NCBI GenBank assembly: GCA_902799655.1
Contig: CADCBH010000001.1
Coordinates: 1-64,000 of the forward strand
Direction of reading: 5' to 3'
Origin: an uncultured Bacteroidales bacterium
GTDB lineage: Bacteria; Bacteroidota; Bacteroidia; Bacteroidales; Bacteroidaceae
DNA: 64,000 bases
The notes under the pieces are model-generated. The model had not been told where the DNA came from. It saw nothing but the letters and a program-made list of their open reading frames with translations, and did no database searches. A program made the translations under genes and the position numbers. Below, in pieces: positions 8,498 through 16,122 of the stretch (the first letter of the stretch is position 1; the number at the start of each line of letters is the position of its first letter).

Positions 8498-9523
8498 TCA
8501 ATGAAATATAAAGAAAATTAACTCCCTCATGAGCTCTCCAGAGGGTGTATTTGGGTTATCCAAACCCTTACTTTTGGCATCAATTTCTCTTATTTTGGAT
8601 ATGATTTGCATCACTTTCATTCCGGTGTAATTTTGCATACCCGTCAGGTAGTCTTTGACATACCAGGAATTTTTCATATCCAACCATTGAGCCAAAGCAT
8701 CCGGATTGTTTTTTTGGGGGCAATAATAAGCCACCATCAGGTTTTGGAAGTAATTAAAGACCAATGGGAGAAGCGCGTAGAGTCCCCCAGCCTTTGGATT
8801 TTCGTCAAAGTATTTGATTATCTGGTTTGCTTTCAGGATATTTCGGTTAACAATAGCATCGCGCAACTCGAAGGGATTATAGTCTTTGCTCACTCCGATT
8901 TGCTCCTCTACCACTTCTGGAGTCACTCTCCTATTATTTTCTGGCAAAGCGAGCAACAGTTTATCCATCTCACCCGTCAAACGGCTCAAATCCGTTCCGA
9001 TAGCATCAGCTATCATCTGTGTAGATTTAGCGTCTATACTCGCTTCACGAGCTTTCAAATAGCTCTGAATAAAGCCTGGCAGCTCTTTTTCCTTCAATTT
9101 TTTGCTCTCAAAGAGCACGCCAGCCTCTCTGATGGCCTTCACATAGCCTTGTTTACGCCCATCTACCGATCCGTTTTTATGGCACATTACAAGCACCGTA
9201 GATGGCATTGGCGACTTAAAATACTTCTCCAAAGCCTCCGTATTCTTGATAAGCTGGGCCTCTTTCACAATGACGACCTGTCGTTCTGCCATCATGGGAT
9301 AACGCTTTGCTGCATCCACAATCTGTGCAGCATTCACATCAGAGCCAAACAAAATAGTTTGGTTGAAATCACGTTCCTCTGGCTGTAGCACATTGTCAGC
9401 AATCCAATCACTAATCTTATCGATATAATACGACTCATCGCCCATCAGATAATACAGAGGGCGAAATTGGCGAGTTTTCAGCTCGCTCATGATGCTTTCA
9501 AAAGTCGCTGTTGCTTGAGCCAT
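8498..9523 (-). CDS. holA: DNA polymerase III delta subunit
   Basis: Clamp-loader subunit that opens the beta clamp during replication. The 341-residue length is typical. The N-terminal domain carries FRPLYYLMGDESYYIDKI and the QVVIVKEAQ strand, and the rest follows the HolA pattern (DAIGTDLSRLTGEMDKL near 175; FELRDAIVNRNILKA near 220). The ATG at 9523 sits only 4 bases after a -7 element, so the mRNA may have almost no leader. It is divergent from the small HsdR-N protein gene. Confidence 0.95.
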   Translation of the reverse strand: MAQATATFESIMSELKTRQFRPLYYLMGDESYYIDKISDWIADNVLQPEERDFNQTILFGSDVNAAQIVDAAKRYPMMAERQVVIVKEAQLIKNTEALEKYFKSPMPSTVLVMCHKNGSVDGRKQGYVKAIREAGVLFESKKLKEKELPGFIQSYLKAREASIDAKSTQMIADAIGTDLSRLTGEMDKLLLALPENNRRVTPEVVEEQIGVSKDYNPFELRDAIVNRNILKANQIIKYFDENPKAGGLYALLPLVFNYFQNLMVAYYCPQKNNPDALAQWLDMKNSWYVKDYLTGMQNYTGMKVMQIISKIREIDAKSKGLDNPNTPSGELMRELIFFIFH

Positions 9524-9527
9524 GCTG

Positions 9528-9535
9528 CAAAATTA
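9528..9535 (-). promoter_or_regulatory. -7 element of holA, next to the start codon
   Basis: Minus-strand TAATTTTG, then CAGC, then ATG. With initiation a few bases after the box, the transcript would be leaderless or nearly so. Confidence 0.65.
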
Positions 9536-9578
9536 CGAAAAAAAAAGGAATAAAAGAATAAAAGAATAAAAAAAATAG

Positions 9579-9586
9579 TACCTTTG
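9579..9586 (+). promoter_or_regulatory. -7 element of the HsdR-N protein gene, next to the start codon
   Basis: TACCTTTG, then CAAC, then ATG at 9591. It mirrors the holA arrangement across an A-rich spacer with GAATAAAA repeats; no clear TTG -33 element is seen for either. Confidence 0.65.
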
Positions 9587-9590
9587 CAAC

Positions 9591-10040
9591 ATGAATGAAC
9601 TTCATCTTCCCCCATTTGACGTTAAAGTGCGAGGCACAAAAGAAAAGCCTGAGATTTTCGATTTCCTGCGCAAACGGTATGTCGCGCTGACTCCCGAAGA
9701 ATGGGTGCGCCAGCACTTTGTCCACTGGCTTGTTGAAGGCAAAGGCTATCCCAAGGGGCTTGTCGGCAACGAGGTGGCATTAGCATGTGGCGAAAAGAAG
9801 TTACGCTGCGACTCTATCGTATATAATAAGGAGGGCAGTCCGTTGATGATTATAGAATACAAAGCACCCACCGTGTCGTTGACACAGCGGGTGTTTCATC
9901 AGATTTCTGCTTATAATCTCCTACTCCACGTAGACTATCTCGTTGTTAGCAACGGACTACAGCACTACTGTTGTCGTATGGACTACGAAGCACAAACGTT
10001 TCACTTCCTGCAGGAGATTCCTGACTACGATAAGCTTTAA
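9591..10040 (+). CDS. Small HsdR N-terminal-like (PD-(D/E)xK) protein
   Basis: The 149 residues match the N-terminal nuclease-like domain of type I restriction enzyme R subunits (HSDR_N_2 type). The core is visible: EEWVRQHFVHWLV helix, RCDSIVYN (acidic residue of the nuclease core), then LMIIEYKAP supplying the E-x-K. There are no motor domains and no hsdM or hsdS nearby, so it is a stand-alone protein. Conserved partners in this phylum include YLVVSNGLQHYCCRMDY. It is divergent from holA, and its stop codon overlaps that of the convergent zinc-ribbon gene by 3 bases. Its function is unknown; a role in DNA repair or nuclease activity is only a guess from the fold. Confidence 0.85.
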   Translation: MNELHLPPFDVKVRGTKEKPEIFDFLRKRYVALTPEEWVRQHFVHWLVEGKGYPKGLVGNEVALACGEKKLRCDSIVYNKEGSPLMIIEYKAPTVSLTQRVFHQISAYNLLLHVDYLVVSNGLQHYCCRMDYEAQTFHFLQEIPDYDKL

Positions 10041-10891
10041 GCCTCTTCCTCAGGGATATCAACAGTATCCTCTGCCTTCTTGATAGTCTTGCGGATAGAG
10101 CGCTTACGTGTCTTCTTCTCTTCAACGCCTGTCGGTGCAATCTTGACACCAGCCAGTTCAGGATCGATGAGGATACGACCGCAGTATTCACATACTATCA
10201 CCTTCTTATGCATCTTGATATCGAGCTGGCGCTGGGGTGGAATCTTATTGAAGCAACCGCCACAGGCATCACGCTGTACGTAAACGATACCCAGACCATT
10301 GCGGGCATTCTTACGAATACGCTTGAAGGAGGTCAACAAACGGGGCTCAATCTTCACCTCGAGTTCCTTCACCTTCAGGCGGAGTTTCTCCTCTTCAGCA
10401 CGTGTTTCTTCCATGATTTCGTCAAGCTCAGTCTTCTTCATTTCAAGGGCCTGGCGACGATCATCTATAAGCGTCTGGTTCTGCTCAAGTTCAGCCTTTT
10501 TCTCTTCAATCTTGAAGTTGGCTTCTTTGATTTTCTTGTTGCAGAGCTCGATTTCGAGTGATTGGAACTCTATTTCCTTAGAGAGGGTATCGTACTCACG
10601 ATTGTTCTTCACATCATTCAGCTGTGCCTTATAGCGCTCCACGCTGGCCTTAGCGGTCTCGATTTCACCTTTCTTCTGAGACACAGCACGCTGATACTCG
10701 TCAATGTCGGCCTGGATTTTCTCAACACGTGTGGTAAGACCTTCGATTTCATCTTCCAGGTCTTCTACTTCCAGAGGCAGCTCACCTCTAAGTGCACGCT
10801 TCTCATCAATGCTTGAGAGCGTAGTCTGCAACTGATAGAGCGTTTTCAGGCGCTCCTCTACTGACAGGTCTGTAGGATCTTTCTTTGCCAT
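10037..10891 (-). CDS. Coiled-coil protein with C4 zinc ribbon
   Basis: A 284-residue protein. Residues about 10-190 are a long, highly charged coiled coil (hairpin type), then a C-terminal zinc ribbon with two CxxC pairs: CGGC near 213 and CEYC near 237. This is the zf-RING_7 family (CT398/HP0958-like), in which members have been linked to flagellar or translation factors; in this phylum the function is unknown. A lysine/arginine-rich tail (KKTRKRSIRKTIKK) follows. The gene lies 34 bases downstream of the NIF3 gene on the same strand, an arrangement consistent with one operon. Confidence 0.85.
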   Translation of the reverse strand: MAKKDPTDLSVEERLKTLYQLQTTLSSIDEKRALRGELPLEVEDLEDEIEGLTTRVEKIQADIDEYQRAVSQKKGEIETAKASVERYKAQLNDVKNNREYDTLSKEIEFQSLEIELCNKKIKEANFKIEEKKAELEQNQTLIDDRRQALEMKKTELDEIMEETRAEEEKLRLKVKELEVKIEPRLLTSFKRIRKNARNGLGIVYVQRDACGGCFNKIPPQRQLDIKMHKKVIVCEYCGRILIDPELAGVKIAPTGVEEKKTRKRSIRKTIKKAEDTVDIPEEEA

Positions 10892-10925
10892 AATTTTACT
10901 TGTTGATTATTATTTTGAATTTCAA

Positions 10926-11711
10926 TTATACATAAATAATAGGATTCGTATTTGTCTCTGCAATACAAACCTTGACATCAGGACATTCGCGCTGGATGAT
11001 ATCGCGAAATACCTCAGCAGTATACTGCTCACTCTGATAGTGGCCAATCACGCATATTTGAATGCGTTGCTCATAGCCAAAATACTGGTGATAGTGCATC
11101 TCGCCCGTGATAAATGCATCTGCACCAAGGCTTAAAGCATCATTAAGCAGAAAATCACCAGCACCGCCACAGATAGCCACCTTGCTGATTGGACGTGTCA
11201 GCAACTCGTTACACTGAACGCAAGCTACCTGAAAGCGCTCCTTCAGCAACTGGATGAAATCATGGGCTGCCATTGGCAAAGGCATCAGTCCTACAACACC
11301 ACTACCTCCTTCATGGTCACCAACGTTTTTCTGGGCAAAGAAACTGCAGTTCTGCAAACCGAGTTTCTCTGCGATTTTCCAGTTAACACCATCTTTCGCA
11401 TTATCCATATTGGTATGCATCGAGATGATAGCGATATCGTGCTTCAGGGCGCGGATAACCACACGCTGCACATAGTCGCCATCGCTGATTTGCTTCAATC
11501 CATGAAACAACAACGGATGGTGGCTGATAATGAGGTTACAGTCACGACGGATAGCCTCATCAACGATGGCTTCGTTGACGTCCAGACACAATAATGCCCC
11601 TGAAACTTCCGCCTCTGTCAGTCCCAATTGCAGGCCAGCATTATCCCAACTTTCCTGTAAGGGCAGAGGCGCGAATTGTTCAAGGGCGTTCAGCACTTGC
11701 TTGATTTTCAC
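10926..11711 (-). CDS. NIF3-like dinuclear metal-centre protein
   Basis: A 261-residue member of the NIF3/YbgI family (often named GTP cyclohydrolase I type 2). Metal ligands are visible: SHHPLLFHG (about 62-70), HTNMDNAKDG (about 98-107) and TGEMHYHQYF plus IGHYQSEQ near the C-terminus. It is the short form, without the large central insertion found in many homologues of about 365 residues. The start is GTG at 11711, 25 bases after the -7 element TAACTTTG. It probably shares a transcript with the downstream zinc-ribbon protein, a pairing common in Bacteroidota. The physiological substrate is not established. Confidence 0.88.
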   Translation of the reverse strand: MKIKQVLNALEQFAPLPLQESWDNAGLQLGLTEAEVSGALLCLDVNEAIVDEAIRRDCNLIISHHPLLFHGLKQISDGDYVQRVVIRALKHDIAIISMHTNMDNAKDGVNWKIAEKLGLQNCSFFAQKNVGDHEGGSGVVGLMPLPMAAHDFIQLLKERFQVACVQCNELLTRPISKVAICGGAGDFLLNDALSLGADAFITGEMHYHQYFGYEQRIQICVIGHYQSEQYTAEVFRDIIQRECPDVKVCIAETNTNPIIYV

Positions 11712-11736
11712 GCTTCTACGTATTATTTTGAGCTTG

Positions 11737-11744
11737 CAAAGTTA
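11737..11744 (-). promoter_or_regulatory. -7 element of the NIF3 / zinc-ribbon operon
   Basis: Minus-strand TAACTTTG directly follows the T-tract of the upstream terminator. Confidence 0.65.
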
Positions 11745-11776
11745 CAAAAAAAAGGCGAACTACAAGAATCCGCCTT
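11745..11776 (-). terminator. Intrinsic terminator of the PurF-like gene
   Basis: On the minus strand AAGGCG ... CGCCTT (arms 11771-11776 and 11752-11757) is followed by a run of T. The terminator abuts the next operon's -7 element. Confidence 0.8.
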
Positions 11777-11814
11777 ACTATTTTTACATTTTTTAATTTT
11801 CAAATTCCTACATT

Positions 11815-13290
11815 TTATGTAAACCACTTCTCATTATCCTTCTCATGGCAATAGCTTGAACCATCGAAGCAGTGCGTACAAACCTGATCTTTGGGAAGTC
11901 CTATCGACTCTATGAGATCTTCAAGAGTAGCGAATTTCAAAGAGGTCAGACCCAGTCGACGGGCAATTTCCTTGACCATGCGCTCATAGGCAGGCGTACC
12001 TGTTTTAGAATATTCTGCCAGATTCTTCTTATCATCGCCCTCAAAATCACGTATAATGCGTCTTGAGATGAGTTCGAGATCACTCTTACTGCTGGTGAAT
12101 CCGATAAACGGACAGCCATAAACCAGTGGCGGACAGGATATGCGCACATGCACCTCTTTGGCACCATATTCGAAGAAGGTGCGCACATTATCGCGCAATT
12201 GGGTACCGCGCACGATACTATCGTCGCAGAACACGATGCGCTGGTCTTTCAGCAAAGCCGGATTGGGAATCAGTTTCATCTTAGCAACCAGATCACGACG
12301 GTTCTGATTGCCAGGAGTGAACGAGCGCGGCCATGTAGGTGTATATTTCAAGACTGCACGCTTATAGGGTATCTTCTTGCCTTCCGAGTAGCCCAGTGCC
12401 ATACCGACACCTGAATCAGGGATACCACACACCAAATCAGCCTCGGTTTCATCTTTCTCACCCAACAGACGGCCATTCTTCTCGCGAACATATTCTGTAT
12501 TGATGCCCTGATAGTCGCTGGCGGGGAAACCGTAATATACCCATAGGAAAGAGCAAATCTGGCAGCGTGTCAGCGGTTTCTGCAACACCTCAATGCCTGA
12601 TGCGCGAAGACGTATTATTTCGCCAGGACCAACATCGCGCAACACTTTATAGTCAAGGTTGGGGAAACTGGTCGTCTCGCTTGATACGGCATAAGCTTTT
12701 ACACAATAATCAGTACCGATGGGTGACAATTGGTGCGATTCTTTCTGTCCAATAACAATTGGCGTGCGTCCCAGGAAATCGCGTGCAGCGATGATGCCAT
12801 CTTCTGTCAGAACAAGCATCGAGCACGATCCATCAATCTTCTGATATACCTTATTGATGCCCTCCACAAACGAGTTTCCCATATTGATGAGCAGGGCAAC
12901 CAACTCGGTCTGGTTGATATTATTGGCAGACATCTCACTAAAATGCATGCGTGCCGACAACAATTCTTCAGCTATCTCTCTAAGGTTATTGATTTTGGCC
13001 ACCGTAACTACCGCATAACGTCCTAAGTGGGAGTTAACGATAATGGGTTGTGGGTCGGTATCGCTGATAACACCTACACCCTGGTGTCCCTTGAACTGAT
13101 CGAGCTCGTCTTCGAAACGCGAACGGAAATACTGGCGCTCAAGTGAGTGGATGCTACGGTGAAAGCCGCTTTCTTCATCGAACGTCACCAAACCAGCGCG
13201 TTTTGTTCCTAAATGAGAGTTGTAATCGGTGCCGTAAAACAAGTCGTTTACGCAGTCTGTTGTGGAGATTGTGCCAAAAAAGCCACCCAT
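11815..13290 (-). CDS. PurF-like amidophosphoribosyltransferase paralogue without N-terminal cysteine
   Basis: A 491-residue protein with PurF architecture: N-terminal class II glutamine amidotransferase fold (about 1-230), then a phosphoribosyltransferase domain with the PRPP loop VFCDDSIVRGTQLRDN. Cysteines that match the 4Fe-4S ligands of the Bacillus-type enzyme are present (RCQIC, YGCPF, CTHCFDGSSYC). The oddity is the N-terminus: it begins MGGFFG where active enzymes expose Cys1 (MCG or a processed propeptide), and the nearest Cys is residue 13. The frame extends to 13431, but that extension runs over another gene and the promoter, and homologues begin MGGFFG. Ammonia-dependent amination or a different role is possible; the symbol purF is therefore withheld. 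Confidence 0.85.
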   Translation of the reverse strand: MGGFFGTISTTDCVNDLFYGTDYNSHLGTKRAGLVTFDEESGFHRSIHSLERQYFRSRFEDELDQFKGHQGVGVISDTDPQPIIVNSHLGRYAVVTVAKINNLREIAEELLSARMHFSEMSANNINQTELVALLINMGNSFVEGINKVYQKIDGSCSMLVLTEDGIIAARDFLGRTPIVIGQKESHQLSPIGTDYCVKAYAVSSETTSFPNLDYKVLRDVGPGEIIRLRASGIEVLQKPLTRCQICSFLWVYYGFPASDYQGINTEYVREKNGRLLGEKDETEADLVCGIPDSGVGMALGYSEGKKIPYKRAVLKYTPTWPRSFTPGNQNRRDLVAKMKLIPNPALLKDQRIVFCDDSIVRGTQLRDNVRTFFEYGAKEVHVRISCPPLVYGCPFIGFTSSKSDLELISRRIIRDFEGDDKKNLAEYSKTGTPAYERMVKEIARRLGLTSLKFATLEDLIESIGLPKDQVCTHCFDGSSYCHEKDNEKWFT

Positions 13291-13331
13291 AATGTTTTTA
13301 CCTTTTGTGTGTATAATACCTTTATGGGCTG

Positions 13332-13339
13332 CAAAATTA
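13332..13339 (-). promoter_or_regulatory. -7 element of the PurF-like gene
   Basis: Minus-strand TAATTTTG, 41 bases upstream of the ATG at 13290. It supports the short start. Confidence 0.65.
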
Positions 13340-13423
13340 CAAAAAAAATAGCAACTGCCCATAAGAGTTGCCAATTTTTTTTGAAATGATCTTCGTTTTT
13401 TATCCCTAGTCAAGGATAGATGG

Positions 13424-13693
13424 TCAGCCAATCAATACCACAATGCCCCCTAAGACCAGTAAGACCAGCCACAGCTGCCATTTCTTCAGCATCGGACGAA
13501 AAGCACGTTGCAGAGTGTGGCGCCAGAACGGCCAAAGCGACTGCCATTTTGTAGCGCCATTCCCCAAAAGATACTCTCTGAGTGAGTCATGCTGCTGTCG
13601 GTCCTGACGATAGGTCTTCGAACCGCGCAGCCAGGCATAATACCCTTGCCATGCCAATACAGCCACCAAGATTATAATATAAAGGGTCATCAT
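13424..13693 (-). CDS. Small two-helix membrane protein
   Basis: 89 residues with a hydrophobic segment at each end (about 3-22 and 71-88) around a basic, aromatic middle (WQSLWPFWRHTLQRAF). No family was recognised. Its start overlaps the stop of the ABC ATPase gene by 4 bases, so the two are probably translationally coupled and may work together, for example as ATPase and membrane partner. The protein is far smaller than an ordinary ABC permease. Confidence 0.7.
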   Translation of the reverse strand: MMTLYIIILVAVLAWQGYYAWLRGSKTYRQDRQQHDSLREYLLGNGATKWQSLWPFWRHTLQRAFRPMLKKWQLWLVLLVLGGIVVLIG

Positions 13694-14154
13694 AGCCTGA
13701 TTGTATTTTCGTTCATACCATTACCAACAGCCAGTATAGTACATCCACGCTGAAGAGCTTCGGCCAGCATTGCGTCAACCTGCCTACGCCGTTCTTCGTC
13801 GAGTGTTTCATGCGGTTCATCGATAATCAGCAGCTGCTTACCGGCATTCACGGCTCTTTCCACAAGTTTAACGTAGTCGGTAGGATCCTCGTTGTAACCG
13901 TCAGGCACAGACAGATATTGGGGCACATAAGCCATCTGCCTTCTAAAATATGGGGCCGACAATGGTGTCAGCAGTTCACCATCAATGCTGATATGACCAC
14001 CATCAATAGGAATCAGACCAATAATAGCGCGTAACAGCGTGGTCTTACCGCAACCAGCATCACCAGTCAGCCAAGCTATCTTTCCATCCATCAACGTCAT
14101 CGAAAAGTCACGGATGGTCTGTCCTATCGTCACACTATGTAACTCTAACATCAT
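13690..14154 (-). CDS. Minimal ABC-type ATPase lacking a signature motif
   Basis: The real protein starts at ATG ATG (14154/14151), right after a -7 element; the frame upstream is only a spurious extension. At 154 residues it is well below the 200-plus of normal ABC ATPases. The Walker A GDAGCGKTT, the Q-loop AYVPQ, and Walker B plus D-loop LLIIDEPHETLDEE are all present. Only about 35 residues separate the Q-loop from Walker B and no LSGGQ-like signature is there: the helical subdomain appears deleted. The switch histidine is also not evident (ILAVGNG). It is coupled to the small membrane protein downstream. What it transports, if anything, cannot be told. Confidence 0.75.
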   Translation of the reverse strand: MMLELHSVTIGQTIRDFSMTLMDGKIAWLTGDAGCGKTTLLRAIIGLIPIDGGHISIDGELLTPLSAPYFRRQMAYVPQYLSVPDGYNEDPTDYVKLVERAVNAGKQLLIIDEPHETLDEERRRQVDAMLAEALQRGCTILAVGNGMNENTIRL

Positions 14155-14163
14155 AATCGACGG

Positions 14164-14171
14164 CAAAATTA
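14164..14171 (-). promoter_or_regulatory. -7 element of the ABC ATPase gene
   Basis: Minus-strand TAATTTTG followed by 9 bases and ATGATG, again a very short predicted leader. Confidence 0.6.
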
Positions 14172-14214
14172 TAAAAAAACTACGAATTACACGAATTATA
14201 CAAATATATTTTTG

Positions 14215-14222
14215 TACTTTTG
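14215..14222 (+). promoter_or_regulatory. -7 element of aguA
   Basis: TACTTTTG, then CAGTC, then ATG at 14228. It is the third near-leaderless arrangement in 5 kb. Confidence 0.6.
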
Positions 14223-14227
14223 CAGTC

Positions 14228-15184
14228 ATGAAACAGAAAAATCGTCGCATGCAGGCCGAATGGGAGCCCCAAAGCGCCGTGCAGCTGACTTGGCCGCACA
14301 AGGATACCGACTGGGCCCCTATCCTACCTGAAATCACCGCTGTTTACGAAGAGATGGCCCACGAAATCAGTAAGCGAGAGCCGCTGATTATCGTTGACGA
14401 CATCCCACACAACGACACGTGGGCCAGGGATCATGGGTTTATTTCCGTAGAAGAAACCTCACTCCCCACTTCACACTCCATACTCCTCCTTGACTTTTGT
14501 TTCAATGGTTGGGGCAAGAAGTTTGAGGCGACCCTTGACAATCAGATAAACTACCATCTCTACAGCCGTGGTCTGGTAAAAGGCATCTACGAAGACCATC
14601 TCGACTTCGTGCTCGAAGGTGGCAGTATCGAAAGCGACGGCAAAGGGACGATATTTACCACCGAATGCTGTTTGATGGCTCCCCATCGCAACCAGCCATT
14701 GACAAAAACAGAGATAGAGGAGCGCCTGAAACAATGGCTGGGTGCAGAACGCATCATATGGCTACAGCATGGCAGCCTCCTAGGCGACGATACCGACGGG
14801 CACATCGACACACTGGTGCGCATCTGTCCAGACGACACCTTATTATATACTAGTGGCGATGACGACCATCCAGACCTCGCCCTTATGGAACAAGAACTGC
14901 AGACACTACGCACCTTGGAAGGCAAGCCCTATCGTCTTCTCAAACTGCCTCTACCCCGTCCTATCTACGACGATGGCGACCGTCTGCCTGCTACTTACGC
15001 CAACTATCTGGTCATCAATGGGGCCGTACTGGTGCCCACCTATCGTCAACCCGACCTTGATGCAAAGGCGATGCAAATCATCCAGCAAGCCTTCCCAGAC
15101 AGGGAGATTGTAGGCATCGACTGCTGTGCCGTCATCCGTCAACATGGGTCACTACATTGTTGTACAATGCAATACTATCTGTAA
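14228..15184 (+). CDS. aguA: Agmatine deiminase
   Basis: Hydrolyses agmatine to N-carbamoylputrescine and ammonia, the first of two steps from agmatine to putrescine. The 318-residue protein belongs to the guanidino-modifying (peptidyl-arginine deiminase) family: substrate residues in MQAEWEPQSAVQLTWPH, NDTWARDHGF, the DTDGHIDTL catalytic stretch, and the C-terminal nucleophile Cys311 in LHCCTMQ. The start at 14228 follows a -7 box; the frame upstream to 14039 lies over the divergent gene. aguB follows after 7 bases, so the pathway is encoded as an operon. Confidence 0.93.
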   Translation: MKQKNRRMQAEWEPQSAVQLTWPHKDTDWAPILPEITAVYEEMAHEISKREPLIIVDDIPHNDTWARDHGFISVEETSLPTSHSILLLDFCFNGWGKKFEATLDNQINYHLYSRGLVKGIYEDHLDFVLEGGSIESDGKGTIFTTECCLMAPHRNQPLTKTEIEERLKQWLGAERIIWLQHGSLLGDDTDGHIDTLVRICPDDTLLYTSGDDDHPDLALMEQELQTLRTLEGKPYRLLKLPLPRPIYDDGDRLPATYANYLVINGAVLVPTYRQPDLDAKAMQIIQQAFPDREIVGIDCCAVIRQHGSLHCCTMQYYL

Positions 15185-15191
15185 AGTCATT

Positions 15192-16046
15192 ATGAAAATA
15201 GGTATCATTCAACAACACAACACAGCCGACGTAAAGGACAATGTTCTGCGGCTGGTCACCAAAATTCGTCAGCTCGCCAAACATGGCGCAGAACTTATCG
15301 TATTGCAGGAGCTGCATAACACCCTGTATTTCTGCAAGGAGGAACAAGTGGACCTCTTTGATCTTGCTGAGCCTATTCCTGGCCCATCAACGCAGATTTT
15401 CGGGAACTTGGCTAAGGAACTTGGCGTAGTTATCGTCATTTCCCTCTTCGAGCGTCGCGCTACAGGACTCTACCACAATACAGCAGTAGTATTGGAAAGC
15501 GACGGCACTATTGCAGGTACCTATCGAAAGATGCACATTCCCGATGATCCTGGTTATTACGAGAAGTTCTATTTCACACCAGGTGATCTGGGCTTCAAGC
15601 CCATTGACACCTCAGTAGGTCGTCTGGGTGTACTCGTATGCTGGGACCAATGGTATCCAGAGGCTGCCCGATTGATGGCCTTGCAAGGTGCGCAGTTGCT
15701 CATCTACCCCACTGCCATCGGTTATGATCCCAATGATACACCACAGGAACAAGAACGTCAGCGAATGGCTTGGCAGACCGTACAACGTGGTCATGCCGTA
15801 GCAAACGGATTGCCCGTCGTGACGGTGAACCGTTGTGGTGAGGAAGACGGCATCCCCTTCTGGGGAACCAGTTTCGTAGCAGGTCCACAAGGTGAACTGC
15901 TATACGAGGCTCCTATCATCGAAGAGATTTCCCGCATTGTCGACGTCGACCTGCAACGCTCTGAACAGGTGCGTCGCTGGTGGCCCTTCCTCCGCGACCG
16001 TCGCATTGAGGCTTATGACGACATCCTTAAACGTTTTATCGACTGA
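15192..16046 (+). CDS. aguB: N-carbamoylputrescine amidase
   Basis: Nitrilase-superfamily enzyme that turns N-carbamoylputrescine into putrescine, CO2 and ammonia. The catalytic triad is visible: Glu40 (LQELHN), Lys113 (YRKMHIPDDPGYYEKFYF) and Cys150 (VLVCWDQWYPE). The length of 284 residues is normal. The ATG at 15192 is chosen; the upstream extension of the frame is inside aguA. It sits 7 bases after the aguA stop in the same operon. Confidence 0.93.
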   Translation: MKIGIIQQHNTADVKDNVLRLVTKIRQLAKHGAELIVLQELHNTLYFCKEEQVDLFDLAEPIPGPSTQIFGNLAKELGVVIVISLFERRATGLYHNTAVVLESDGTIAGTYRKMHIPDDPGYYEKFYFTPGDLGFKPIDTSVGRLGVLVCWDQWYPEAARLMALQGAQLLIYPTAIGYDPNDTPQEQERQRMAWQTVQRGHAVANGLPVVTVNRCGEEDGIPFWGTSFVAGPQGELLYEAPIIEEISRIVDVDLQRSEQVRRWWPFLRDRRIEAYDDILKRFID

Positions 16047-16094
16047 GAAAGACAAAAAACACGATTTATCTTCGCTATTATGCAAAAAATGTAG

Positions 16095-16102
16095 TAATTT
16101 TG
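16095..16102 (+). promoter_or_regulatory. -7 element of glnN
   Basis: TAATTTTG followed by GC, 20 bases before the ATG at 16123. Confidence 0.6.
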
Positions 16103-16122
16103 CGGCCAAATTCACATAAACT

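Noticed and set aside
9591-10040. Type I restriction-modification system
   Set aside because: Only an HsdR N-terminal-like domain is present; there is no helicase region, methylase or specificity subunit nearby.
13291-13431. Longer N-terminus for the PurF-like protein
   Set aside because: The extension runs over a -7 element and into the 3' end of the small membrane protein gene, and lacks any conserved signal.
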